A stretch of DNA of 27,195 nt from contig NZ_JBEPNA010000024.1 in the NCBI RefSeq assembly GCF_040546025.1, positions 1 through 27,195 of the forward strand, written 5' to 3'. Position numbers and translations under genes: made by a program. Shown piece after piece: positions 15,356-22,908 of this stretch (position 1 is the first letter of the stretch; every line of letters begins with the position of its first letter). The notes under the pieces are model-generated. The model worked only from the letters and a program-made list of their open reading frames with translations, searched no databases and was not told the origin of the DNA. Source of the DNA: Marisediminicola sp040546025. Its GTDB lineage: Bacteria; Actinomycetota; Actinomycetes; Actinomycetales; Microbacteriaceae.

Positions 15356-15591
15356 TAGATTTTCTCCCCACGGGCCAGGATGTCCTTGACCACGGTCTCG
15401 ATGCCGCGGGCGTCAATGACCTTGATCCCCTTGGCGCTGAGGGTCAGGGTGACCTTGCGGCGCAGCGAAGGAACGTAGTAGGTCTTCTTCTGGACGTTCG
15501 GGTCGAAGCGGCGCTTAGTGCGCCGGTGCGAGTGTGAAATGTTGTGACCGAAGCCGGGAATGGCTCCGGTTACTTGGCAGGTTGCTGCCAT
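15355..15591 (-). CDS. rpmB: 50S ribosomal protein L28
   Basis: This 78-residue L28 has the family core GFGHNISHSHRRTKRRFDPNVQ and a C-terminal half ending VKDILARGEKI. Only one Cys (MAATCQVTG) remains of the possible zinc site, so it belongs to the zinc-independent type. It is the first gene of the operon. A Shine-Dalgarno AAGGAGAG precedes the ATG, and a perfect 7-bp hairpin sits just upstream of that in the leader. Confidence 0.97.
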   Translation of the reverse strand: MAATCQVTGAIPGFGHNISHSHRRTKRRFDPNVQKKTYYVPSLRRKVTLTLSAKGIKVIDARGIETVVKDILARGEKI

Positions 15592-15610
15592 GGTTCTCTC
15601 CTTGACTACC

Positions 15611-15628
15611 GTAGGGCGAGTGCCCTAC
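15611..15628 (-). promoter_or_regulatory. Leader hairpin before rpmB
   Basis: GTAGGGC-GAGT-GCCCTAC is a perfect 7-bp stem with a tetraloop, placed about 7 bases ahead of the rpmB ribosome-binding site. It is a candidate translational control element for the ribosomal operon. Confidence 0.4.
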
Positions 15629-15654
15629 CCAAGATCTCTTGTCGGCACGCGCGA

Positions 15655-15683
15655 AACCCCCGGATCATGACAATGAGGGGGTT
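15655..15683 (-). terminator. Hairpin after ppsA
   Basis: AACCCCC (15655-15661) pairs with GGGGGTT (15677-15683) around a 15-nt loop, with three T's following the stem on the minus strand. It probably ends ppsA transcription. It also lies in the rpmB leader if the promoter at 15725-15753 is real. Confidence 0.45.
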
Positions 15684-15724
15684 GGCGTACGAAGCGAGCG
15701 TAGATACCGCCCAGCCAGTGGTCT

Positions 15725-15753
15725 AGCTTACGGATGCCGATGCCGCACTGCAA
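15725..15753 (-). promoter_or_regulatory. Possible promoter of rpmB-rpmG-rpsN
   Basis: On the minus strand TTGCAG (15753-15748) and TAAGCT (15730-15725) are 17 bp apart, just after the end of ppsA. The -10 is only a moderate match. Confidence 0.35.
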
Positions 15754-15773
15754 GCTCGCGCCCGCGCACCGGG

Positions 15774-18167
15774 TCAGCGCGCCGTCTGCAGCGCCGCGGT
15801 CTCGGCGTCCGCGATCAGGTGCACCGTGCGCAGGAAGCTGTCGGGATTGAGCGAGATCGAGTCGATGCCCTCCCTCACCAGGAACGCCGCGAAGTCGGGG
15901 TGGTTGCTCGGGCCCTGCCCACAGATGCCGATGGGGATGCCCGCCTCGTGTGCCTTGCGGATCGCCTCGCTGATCGACCTCGTGACGGCCTCGTCGCGCT
16001 CGTCGAAGAGCCCCGCGAGCTCCTCCGAGTCGCGGTCGACCCCGAGCACGAGCTGGGTGAGGTCGTTCGAACCGATGGAGAAGCCGTCGAACCTCGTCGC
16101 GAACAGTTCCGCGAGGATCACGTTCGAGGGGATCTCGCACATCATGTAGACCTTGAGCCCGTTCTCGCCCCGCACCAGACCGTTCTGCGCCATGGTCTCG
16201 AGCACCCGGTCGGCCTCCGCGGGGGTGCGGCAGAACGGCACCATGACGACCACGTTCGTGAAGCCCATGTGCTCGCGCACCCGCTTGAGCGCCCGGCATT
16301 CGAGGTCGAAGCCCTCCCTGTAGCGCGGGTCGTAGTAGCGCGAGGCTCCGCGGAAGCCGAGCATCGGGTTCTCCTCGCTGCGCTCGAACACGCCGCCGCC
16401 GATCAGGTGCGCGTATTCGTTCGTCTTGAAATCGCTCAACCGCACGATCACGGGATTCGGGTAGTACGGGGCCGCGAGCTTGGCGATGCCGAGGGCGAGC
16501 GTCTGCACGAAGTAGTCCTGCGGACCCGCGAAGCCGCGGCTCAGCTCGGCGATCAGCTCGCGATCCTTCTGTGCGACCCTCTCCGGGTGCACGAGCGCCA
16601 TCGGATGCACCTTGATGAGGTTGTTGATAATGAATTCCATCCGCGCCAGCCCGACGCCGTCGGCGGGCAGTCGCCACCACTGGAACGCCGCGGCGGGGCT
16701 CGCCACATTGACCATGACCCGCGTCCGTGTGCGCGGGACGTCTCCCAGGTCGATCTCCTCGGTCTCGAACGTGAGGGCGCCCTCGTAGACGTGCCCCTCG
16801 TCGCCCTCCGCACAGGAGAGCGTGATCATCGCCCCCTCCGCGAGATCGACCGTCGCCGTGCCCGTGCCGACGATGGCCGGCACCCCGAGTTCGCGGCTGA
16901 CGATCGCCGCGTGGCTCGTCGCCCCGCCGTGGTCGGTGACGATGCCCGATGCTCGGCTCATGATCGGAACCCAGTCCGGGTCGGTCATCTCGGTGACCAG
17001 GATGGCGCCGTCGCGGAACTTTTCGATGTCGGCCGAGCTGCGGATGACGCAGGCCTCGCCCACCGCAATCGATTCGCCGATCGCCGCGCCGGTCACGAGC
17101 ACCCTGCCGGGCTCGACGAGGCGGTGCACCGTGAACCGGTCGGCCGCCTTGCCCGCCTGCACGGTCTCCGGCCGCGCCTGCACGAGGAACAGCTCGTCGG
17201 TGAGTCCGTCCTTGGCCCACTCCATGTCCATCGGGCGGCCGTAGTGCTCGGCGACGATCGCCGCCCAGCGGGCGAGCTGCACGATCTCGCCGTCGTCGAG
17301 CACGAGCGCGCGGCGCTCCCGCTCGGTCGTGTCGACCAGGCGTGTGCGCGCGCTGCCGCCGGCGCCGTAAACCATCTTGCTCGCCTTGCCTCCGACGGTC
17401 TTCTCGATGATCGGGCTCAATCCAGCATCCGCGAGCAACGGGGTGAAGACGAGGTACTTGTCGGGATCGACGGTGCCCTGCACCACCGTCTCGCCGAGCC
17501 CCCAGGCGGCACTGATGACGATCGCGTTCGGAAACCCCGTGTCGGTGTCGATCGAGAACATGACCCCCGACCCCCCGATGTCCGACCGCACCATGCGCTG
17601 GATGCCGATCGACAGGGCAACCTCGAGGTGGTCGAAGCCCTTCGCCTCGCGGTAGCTGATCGCCCGGTCGGTGAACAGCGAGGCGTAACAGCGACGGCAG
17701 GTGTCGAGAAGGTCTCGCGCGCCCGTGACGTTGAGGAAGGTCTCCTGCTGCCCGGCGAAGCTCGCGTCGGGCAGGTCCTCGGCGGTGGCGCTGCTGCGCA
17801 CCGCGACGGGCGGGTTGTCGATTCCGGCCCGCTCGGCGAGGGTCCGGTAGGCCGCGCGGATGTCGTCGGCGATGTCCTCGGGGAATTGGCTGTCGAGGAA
17901 GAGCTCGCGGATCGCCGCCCCGGTCACCCGCAACGACGCGTCTCCCAGGCGGTAGCGCTCGAGCAGCTCCCGAATGGCCGGCTCGAGGTCGCCCGCGAGG
18001 AGGAAGGACCGATAGGCGTCCGCCGTCGTGGCGAACCCGGGGGGAACCCGGACCCCGCTCGCCGCGAGCGCGCCGACCATCTCTCCCAGTGACGCGTTCT
18101 TGCCTCCCACCTGCGGGATGTCCCCCAGGGAGATGTCCTCGAACCAGACCACGTGCTGATCTCGCAT
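15774..18167 (-). CDS. ppsA: Phosphoenolpyruvate synthase
   Basis: This 797-residue enzyme converts pyruvate, ATP and water to PEP, AMP and phosphate for gluconeogenesis. The three expected domains are present. The first is an ATP-grasp N-terminal region (VGGKNASLGEM near residue 20, then VRSSATAEDLPDASFAGQQETFLN). The second is the swivelling phosphohistidine domain GIVTDHGGATSHAAIV with catalytic His419. The third is the PEP/pyruvate TIM barrel with FSIGSNDLTQLVLGVDRD and GICGQGPSNHPDF, in which Cys749 is the conserved acid/base. The length is normal for PpsA and no regulatory fusion is present. ATG 18167 has AGAGG 8 bp upstream; longer frames would run into the zur gene. It appears monocistronic. 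Confidence 0.95.
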   Translation of the reverse strand: MRDQHVVWFEDISLGDIPQVGGKNASLGEMVGALAASGVRVPPGFATTADAYRSFLLAGDLEPAIRELLERYRLGDASLRVTGAAIRELFLDSQFPEDIADDIRAAYRTLAERAGIDNPPVAVRSSATAEDLPDASFAGQQETFLNVTGARDLLDTCRRCYASLFTDRAISYREAKGFDHLEVALSIGIQRMVRSDIGGSGVMFSIDTDTGFPNAIVISAAWGLGETVVQGTVDPDKYLVFTPLLADAGLSPIIEKTVGGKASKMVYGAGGSARTRLVDTTERERRALVLDDGEIVQLARWAAIVAEHYGRPMDMEWAKDGLTDELFLVQARPETVQAGKAADRFTVHRLVEPGRVLVTGAAIGESIAVGEACVIRSSADIEKFRDGAILVTEMTDPDWVPIMSRASGIVTDHGGATSHAAIVSRELGVPAIVGTGTATVDLAEGAMITLSCAEGDEGHVYEGALTFETEEIDLGDVPRTRTRVMVNVASPAAAFQWWRLPADGVGLARMEFIINNLIKVHPMALVHPERVAQKDRELIAELSRGFAGPQDYFVQTLALGIAKLAAPYYPNPVIVRLSDFKTNEYAHLIGGGVFERSEENPMLGFRGASRYYDPRYREGFDLECRALKRVREHMGFTNVVVMVPFCRTPAEADRVLETMAQNGLVRGENGLKVYMMCEIPSNVILAELFATRFDGFSIGSNDLTQLVLGVDRDSEELAGLFDERDEAVTRSISEAIRKAHEAGIPIGICGQGPSNHPDFAAFLVREGIDSISLNPDSFLRTVHLIADAETAALQTAR

Positions 18168-18250
18168 GGTGTTGCCTCTCGTCGCCGGGCCGCAGCGGTG
18201 CGCGCCCGTGTACGCGACGCTAGACGCGTCGGGCCGGCAGCGACACGGCC

Positions 18251-18661
18251 TTAAGCCCCGTGCCCGAGCGCGGCGGGTGAGGCGCTGCACCTCGCGCAGA
18301 GTCCGAACACGTCGACGATGTGGCTGGCCTGGGTGAAGCCGTTGTCCGAGGCGACCTCGTGCGCCCACGCCTCTACGGCGTCTGCCTCAATCTCGACCGT
18401 GAGCCCGCAGTTGCGGCAGATCAGGTGGTGGTGGTGCTGGCCGGGGGTGCAGGCGCGGTACAGGCTCTCGCCCTGGTCAGACTGCAGCGAGTCCGCCTCG
18501 CCCTCAGTGGCGAGGTCGGCGAGGGCGCGGTACACGGTCGCGAGCCCGATCGACGAACCCGCCTCGCGCAGGCCCTGGTGGAGGCCCTGAGCGCTGACGA
18601 AACCCTCGTTGCTGCCGAGCGCGTCGCGCACGGCCTCGCGTTGCCAGGTGTTCCGCTTCAT
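18251..18661 (-). CDS. zur: Fur-family zinc uptake regulator
   Basis: This 136-residue repressor has a winged-helix N-terminal domain (MKRNTWQREAVRDAL, recognition helix SSIGLATVYRALADL) and a metal-binding dimer domain. The HHHH stretch at 76-79, Cys82/Cys85 and Cys122/Cys125 fit the structural and regulatory zinc sites of Fur/Zur proteins. Location directly after znuB, 10 bp away and in the same direction, supports Zur rather than Fur or Nur. With zinc bound it should repress the znu genes through the TGA-N9-TCA sites at 20439 and 21488. ATG 18661 is the start that matches the family; no clear ribosome-binding site precedes it, suggesting coupling to znuB translation. Confidence 0.9.
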   Translation of the reverse strand: MKRNTWQREAVRDALGSNEGFVSAQGLHQGLREAGSSIGLATVYRALADLATEGEADSLQSDQGESLYRACTPGQHHHHLICRNCGLTVEIEADAVEAWAHEVASDNGFTQASHIVDVFGLCARCSASPAALGHGA

Positions 18662-18671
18662 GAGAACGATT

Positions 18672-19562
18672 CTAACGCGGCAGCACCGCGGCGCTCGTGC
18701 CGGCGAACGCGACGCCGGACGGATCACCGGAGCGCCTCGTCTTCGGCATCCGGGCCCCGACGATGCGGCAGACGACGTAGATGAGGAACGAGATCGTGGT
18801 GACGAACGGGCTGATCGGCAGCCCGCCGCCGAGGGCGAGCAGGATGCCGCCGACCATCGCCACGACGGCGAACGCGACACTCAGCAGCGGCGTGAGCAGC
18901 GGCGACGAGGTCACGCGCATTGCGGCGGCGGCCGGTGTGACGAGCAGCGCCATCACCAGCAGCGCCCCGACAACTTGGATCGACACCGCGACGGCGAGGC
19001 CGAGCAGGATCATGAAGGCGACCGAGAGCGCCGTGACCGGCAGGCCGCGCGCCCGGGCGACATCCGCGTCCACACTCGCGAAGGTCAGCGGGCGCCACAT
19101 GATCACGAGACCGATGACGACGAGCACCGAGATGCCGATCAACACGCCGAGCTGCTCGTTGTCGACCGAGACGATCTGGCCGGTGAGCAGGCCGAACTTG
19201 TTGGCGCTGCGCCCCTCATAGAGGGCGAGGAACAGGATGCCGAGGCCCAGGCCGAACGGCATGAGCACGGCGATGATCGAGTTTCGTTCCCTCGCCCGCA
19301 CGCCCAGCACGCCGATCAGCAGGGCAGCTAGCAGCGATCCGATCGTCGACCCGATCACGACGTTGGCGCCGAGCAGCAGGGCCGCTGAGGCACCCGCGAA
19401 GGAGAGCTCGCTGATGCCGTGCACCGCGAACGGCAGGTCGCGCATCATCACGAACACGCCGATGAGTCCACCGACGACGCCGAGCAGGGCGCCGGCGTAG
19501 ATCGAGTTCTGCACGAGGAGGAGCAGTTCGCCGTAGTTGGAGAAATCGAAGAGGTCGCCCAT
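18672..19562 (-). CDS. znuB: Zinc ABC transporter permease
   Basis: This is a 296-residue ABC-3 family permease with eight or so membrane helices. The first follows MGDLFDFSNYGELLLLVQNSIYAG, and the characteristic LPFAVHGISELSFAGASAALLLG comes next; the His and Glu residues there are conserved in metal permeases. The hydrophobic core runs to about residue 270, with a short basic tail. Its ATG overlaps the TGA of znuC by one base (TGATG), so ATPase and permease are coupled. Confidence 0.92.
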   Translation of the reverse strand: MGDLFDFSNYGELLLLVQNSIYAGALLGVVGGLIGVFVMMRDLPFAVHGISELSFAGASAALLLGANVVIGSTIGSLLAALLIGVLGVRARERNSIIAVLMPFGLGLGILFLALYEGRSANKFGLLTGQIVSVDNEQLGVLIGISVLVVIGLVIMWRPLTFASVDADVARARGLPVTALSVAFMILLGLAVAVSIQVVGALLVMALLVTPAAAAMRVTSSPLLTPLLSVAFAVVAMVGGILLALGGGLPISPFVTTISFLIYVVCRIVGARMPKTRRSGDPSGVAFAGTSAAVLPR

Positions 19563-20392
19563 CAGTGGTGTCCCTCTCCCACGTGGTGGAGGTCGTGGTC
19601 GTGCGCCCCATAGCCGTCGGGGGCGCCGACGACGATGATCCGGCCGCGACTGCGGATGACCTCGACGGGGGTGTCGTACATATACGAGAGCACCTCGCTG
19701 CGCATGACCTCGTCGGGGGTGCCGATGCGGAACATCCCGCCGGCGAGGTAGAGCACTCGGTCGACCATGGGCAGGATCGGGTTCACGTCATGCGTGACGA
19801 AGACGACGGCGGTGTTGAGCTCGCGACGCTTGGCGTCGATCAGCTCGCTCACGCCCCTCTGGTGGCCCAGGTCGAGCGAGAGCAGGGGCTCGTCGCAGAG
19901 CAGGATTCGCGGATTGCCCGCGATGGCCTGGCCGACCCGGATGCGCTGCTGCTCGCCTCCCGAGAGCGTCGCAACCGGGACGTTCGCGAACGCGGTCGCC
20001 CCGACCGACTCGAGGATCGCGTCGACCCGCGCGCGCAGCGCCCTGGTCGGGATCGGGAGCCCCCACCGGTGCCCGGTGATGCCGAGGGCGACAAGGTCGC
20101 GCGCGCGGAGCGGCGTGCCGTCGTCGAGCAGCTTCTGCTGCGGGATATAGCCGATATTGCGGCTCCCGCGGGCGACGGGCTCGCCGAGCAGTTCTATGGT
20201 GCCGGAGGCGAGCGACTGCTGCCCGAGGATCGCCTTGAGCAGGCTTGTCTTGCCGGTGCCGTTCGGGCCGAGCACCGCGAGGAACTCGCCAGCCTTGAGC
20301 TCGAGGTTCAGGCCCTTCCAGAGCACGCGGTCGTCGAACGCGAGGGTCGCCGATCGAAGACTCAGTACCGAGGGCGAGGTGTCGGGGAACAC
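19562..20392 (-). CDS. znuC: Zinc ABC transporter ATP-binding protein
   Basis: This 276-residue ATPase has Walker A GPNGTGKTS with Lys48, a Q-loop (YIPQQKLL), the signature LSGGEQQR, Walker B ILLCDEPLLSLD and the switch His in VFVTHDVNP. The C-terminal tail ends HDHDLHHVGEGHH, a His-rich stretch that could bind zinc. The start is GTG 20392 with AAAAGGA 4 bp upstream. It heads a znuC-znuB-zur operon with its own promoter and candidate Zur box in the 80-bp gap after znuA. Confidence 0.92.
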   Translation of the reverse strand: MFPDTSPSVLSLRSATLAFDDRVLWKGLNLELKAGEFLAVLGPNGTGKTSLLKAILGQQSLASGTIELLGEPVARGSRNIGYIPQQKLLDDGTPLRARDLVALGITGHRWGLPIPTRALRARVDAILESVGATAFANVPVATLSGGEQQRIRVGQAIAGNPRILLCDEPLLSLDLGHQRGVSELIDAKRRELNTAVVFVTHDVNPILPMVDRVLYLAGGMFRIGTPDEVMRSEVLSYMYDTPVEVIRSRGRIIVVGAPDGYGAHDHDLHHVGEGHH

Positions 20393-20438
20393 AGATTCCT
20401 TTTATCACCGCGTTGCTCGATGCGATCGAGGCGCGTGT

Positions 20439-20453
20439 TGATTGTCGTTATCA
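20439..20453 (-). promoter_or_regulatory. Candidate Zur box before znuC
   Basis: On the minus strand the 15-mer TGATAACGACAATCA has TGAT/ATCA ends. It matches the box before znuA at 14 of 15 positions. It directly follows a possible -10 (CATACT, 20458-20453) and ends 46 bp before the znuC GTG. Confidence 0.7.
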
Positions 20454-20472
20454 GTATGGCGTATCCGGACAC

Positions 20473-21462
20473 TTAGCCGAGGGCCTGGGATAGGGCATCG
20501 AGGTTGTCCGTCATCCAGCCGATGTAGTCGCCGTCCTCCGGCATCGTCTCGGAGAATGACACCACCGCGACACCGGCGTCCTCGGCCGCCTCGCGCAACT
20601 GCTCGGTCTCGGGGCCGGTGGTCTGCTCGTTGTAGGCGAGCAGGCTGACGCTGCCGGCCGAAAAGAGGTCGAGGGTCTCCCGCAGCGTCGCGGGCGGAAC
20701 GTCGGCACCCTGCTCGAAGGCCTCGGAGAAGGCATCCGGGGTCAGGTTCACCAGCCCGATCTCGTCGAGGAGGTAGACGGGGACCGGTTCGGTGACCGCG
20801 ACGCCGTTGCCCTCGACGGTGGTGCGGAGCTCGGCGGCCCGCTCCTCGAGGCCCGCGAGTTCGCCGATGAACGACTCGTAGTTCTCGACATAGACGGCCT
20901 CGTTGGCGGGGTCGAGCGCGCCGAACTCTGCGGCGAGGGCCTCCGCGAGGCTCTCCATCCCATGGAAGCTGTACCAGACGTGCTCGTTGAAACCCTCGAT
21001 GTGAGCGTCGTCGTCGGCAGCGCGGTCGTCATCGGCGTCCTCGTCATCAGCATCCTCGTCATCCGCGTGCTCATCGGCGCCGTCGAGCAGCCCCGACATC
21101 TCGGAGGCATTCACGACGACGGGCTCGGAGGTCGTGATGCCGGCGAGGAGCGTGTCGATGAACGGGTCGTATCCCCCGCCGTTCTCGATCACGAGGTCTG
21201 CCTTGGCGAGGGCGAGCTGGTCGCGGGCGGATGCCTCGTAGCTGTGCGGGTCCTGGGTCGGGCCGGTGATGATGCTCGTGACGTCGACGAGGTCACCACC
21301 GACGCGGGACGCGATGTCGCCGTAGACATTGGTGGAGGCGACGACCCGCAGCAGGTCGCCGCCGGCCGCGGGCGAGTCACTGGGCGACGCGCATCCGGCG
21401 AGAACGAGCGAGGTGGCGGCGACGGAGCCGAGGAGCAGTCCGGTCGAGAGTTTCGGGCGCAT
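20473..21462 (-). CDS. znuA: Zinc ABC transporter substrate-binding lipoprotein
   Basis: This 329-residue cluster A-I metal receptor has a lipobox LAGC with Cys24. Likely zinc ligands are His73 (DPHSYEASARD), His161 (NEHVWYS) and a C-terminal Asp/Glu region. Between them, about residues 128-156, lies an acidic, His-containing loop built from repeated ADDED units, in the position of the His-rich loop of ZnuA/AdcA. That position and the zur linkage favour zinc over manganese. ATG 21462 is 25 bp downstream of the candidate Zur box. The gene is followed by a separate promoter for znuC. Confidence 0.92.
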   Translation of the reverse strand: MRPKLSTGLLLGSVAATSLVLAGCASPSDSPAAGGDLLRVVASTNVYGDIASRVGGDLVDVTSIITGPTQDPHSYEASARDQLALAKADLVIENGGGYDPFIDTLLAGITTSEPVVVNASEMSGLLDGADEHADDEDADDEDADDDRAADDDAHIEGFNEHVWYSFHGMESLAEALAAEFGALDPANEAVYVENYESFIGELAGLEERAAELRTTVEGNGVAVTEPVPVYLLDEIGLVNLTPDAFSEAFEQGADVPPATLRETLDLFSAGSVSLLAYNEQTTGPETEQLREAAEDAGVAVVSFSETMPEDGDYIGWMTDNLDALSQALG

Positions 21463-21487
21463 GGGGTGAGCTTTCCAACGAGGCTAA

Positions 21488-21502
21488 TGAGTGTCGTTAT
21501 CA
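21488..21502 (-). promoter_or_regulatory. Candidate Zur box before znuA
   Basis: On the minus strand TGATAACGACACTCA follows directly after a perfect -10 hexamer and lies 25 bp before the znuA start. A bound repressor here would cover the transcription start. Confidence 0.75.
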
Positions 21503-21530
21503 ATTATAGCCGGAAGGAACGCACCGGCAA
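21503..21530 (-). promoter_or_regulatory. znuA promoter
   Basis: On the minus strand TTGCCG (21530-21525) and TATAAT (21508-21503) are 16 bp apart. The -10 is a perfect consensus and abuts the Zur box. Confidence 0.65.
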
Positions 21531-21542
21531 GGCCGGGGAGGG

Positions 21543-22889
21543 TCAGTCGAGAAGCAGCGCGGGTTCCTCGATGATGCTCGCGACGTCGGCCAGGAAGCGG
21601 CTCGCGACGTCGCCGTCGACGACGCGGTGGTCGAAGCTCGCGCCGAGGGTCGTCACGAATCGCGGCCGCACCTCGCCGTCGACGACCCATGGCTTCTGCT
21701 TGATCGTGCCGAGGGCCACGATGGCGACCTCGTCGGAGTTGAGGATCGGGGTGCCGGTGTCCATGCCGAAGACGCCGATATTGGTGATCGTGATGGTTCC
21801 GCCCGCCATCGCCGCTGGCTGGGTCTTGCCCTCGCGCGCGGTGATGGTCAGCTGCTCGATCGCCCGGGCGAGCTCGATCAGGGTGAGGTCCTGGGCCTCC
21901 TTGATGTTCGGCACGATGAGTCCGCGCGGGGTCGCCGCCGCGATGCCGAAGTTCACGTAGTGCTTGACGACGATCTCCTCGTCGGTCCACTGCGCGTTGG
22001 CGGTGGGGTTGCGGCGAACCGCCCAGATCATCGCCTTCGCCATGATGAGCAGCGGCGAGACCTTGACGCCGGCGAAGTCGGGGGAGTTCTTGAGGCGCTT
22101 GACGAACTCCATCGTTCGCGTGGCGTCGACGTCGACGAACAGGCTCACGTGTGGGGCCGAGAAGGCGCTGGCGACCATCGTCGAGGCGATCGCCTTACGC
22201 ACGCCCTTCACGGGAATGCGCTCCTCGCGGTCCGTCGCCCACTGCGGGGTCTCGATGTTGCGGAACAGGCTCGCCTGGGAGGCTTCGCGCACGACGTCGT
22301 CGCGCGTGATCTCTCCGGCCAGACCGGTCGCGGTGACGGTGGCGAGGTCGACGCCGAGGTCCTTTGCGAGCTTGCGGATCGGCGGCTTGGCGATGATCGC
22401 CGAGGCGGATGCCGCTGGCACCGAGCTCGGCCGGGTGGCGGCGCGGGCCGGGGCCTGGGCGGCGGCCGGCTGGCGGTTGCGTCGGGATGCGACGTGGCCC
22501 TTGATGCCGTACCCGACGAGCACGGCGCCCGGCTTGTCGTCGTCGGCGGCGATGCTCGCGGCCGTGTCGGCGATGGTCTGCGCCTGGTCGTTGGACGGGG
22601 CGGGCGCGGCGGGCGCGGCGGGCGCGGCATCCGGGATCGACGGCATCCCCGCATCCGACACGGAGATGATCGCCGTGCCGACGTCGACCATCGTGCCCTC
22701 CTCGACGAGGAGCTTCGTCACGACACCGGCGAACGGCGACGGCAGCTCGACGAGCGACTTGGCGGTCTCGATCTCGACGAGCACCTGGTTGACCGTCACT
22801 GTGTCGCCCTCGGCGACCTTCCAGGCGACGATCTCGGCCTCGGTCAGGCCCTCGCCGACGTCGGGGAGGTTGAATTCACGGCTGCTCAT
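21543..22889 (-). CDS. 2-oxoacid dehydrogenase E2 (dihydrolipoamide acyltransferase)
   Basis: This 448-residue E2 core enzyme transfers the acyl group from E1 to CoA. Domains in order are one lipoyl domain (LPDVGEGLTEAEI, with lipoyl-Lys44 in ETAKSLVE), an Ala/Pro-rich linker, a peripheral subunit-binding domain (PPIRKLAKDLGVDLATVTATG), and the catalytic domain ending with DHRVVDG and LLLD. The lipoyl motif EAEIVAWKV and the DKPGAVLVGYG linker segment resemble branched-chain E2 proteins of actinobacteria. ATG 22889 fits the lipoyl domain start. It follows E1 beta by about 20 bp. No E3 gene is in the window. Confidence 0.92.
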   Translation of the reverse strand: MSSREFNLPDVGEGLTEAEIVAWKVAEGDTVTVNQVLVEIETAKSLVELPSPFAGVVTKLLVEEGTMVDVGTAIISVSDAGMPSIPDAAPAAPAAPAPSNDQAQTIADTAASIAADDDKPGAVLVGYGIKGHVASRRNRQPAAAQAPARAATRPSSVPAASASAIIAKPPIRKLAKDLGVDLATVTATGLAGEITRDDVVREASQASLFRNIETPQWATDREERIPVKGVRKAIASTMVASAFSAPHVSLFVDVDATRTMEFVKRLKNSPDFAGVKVSPLLIMAKAMIWAVRRNPTANAQWTDEEIVVKHYVNFGIAAATPRGLIVPNIKEAQDLTLIELARAIEQLTITAREGKTQPAAMAGGTITITNIGVFGMDTGTPILNSDEVAIVALGTIKQKPWVVDGEVRPRFVTTLGASFDHRVVDGDVASRFLADVASIIEEPALLLD

Positions 22890-22908
22890 GTTCGCTGTCT
22901 TTCCGTAC

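Noticed and set aside
15640..15740. tRNA-like segment between ppsA and rpmB
   Set aside because: No T-loop or cloverleaf; the region is explained by a terminator hairpin, a possible promoter and a leader hairpin.
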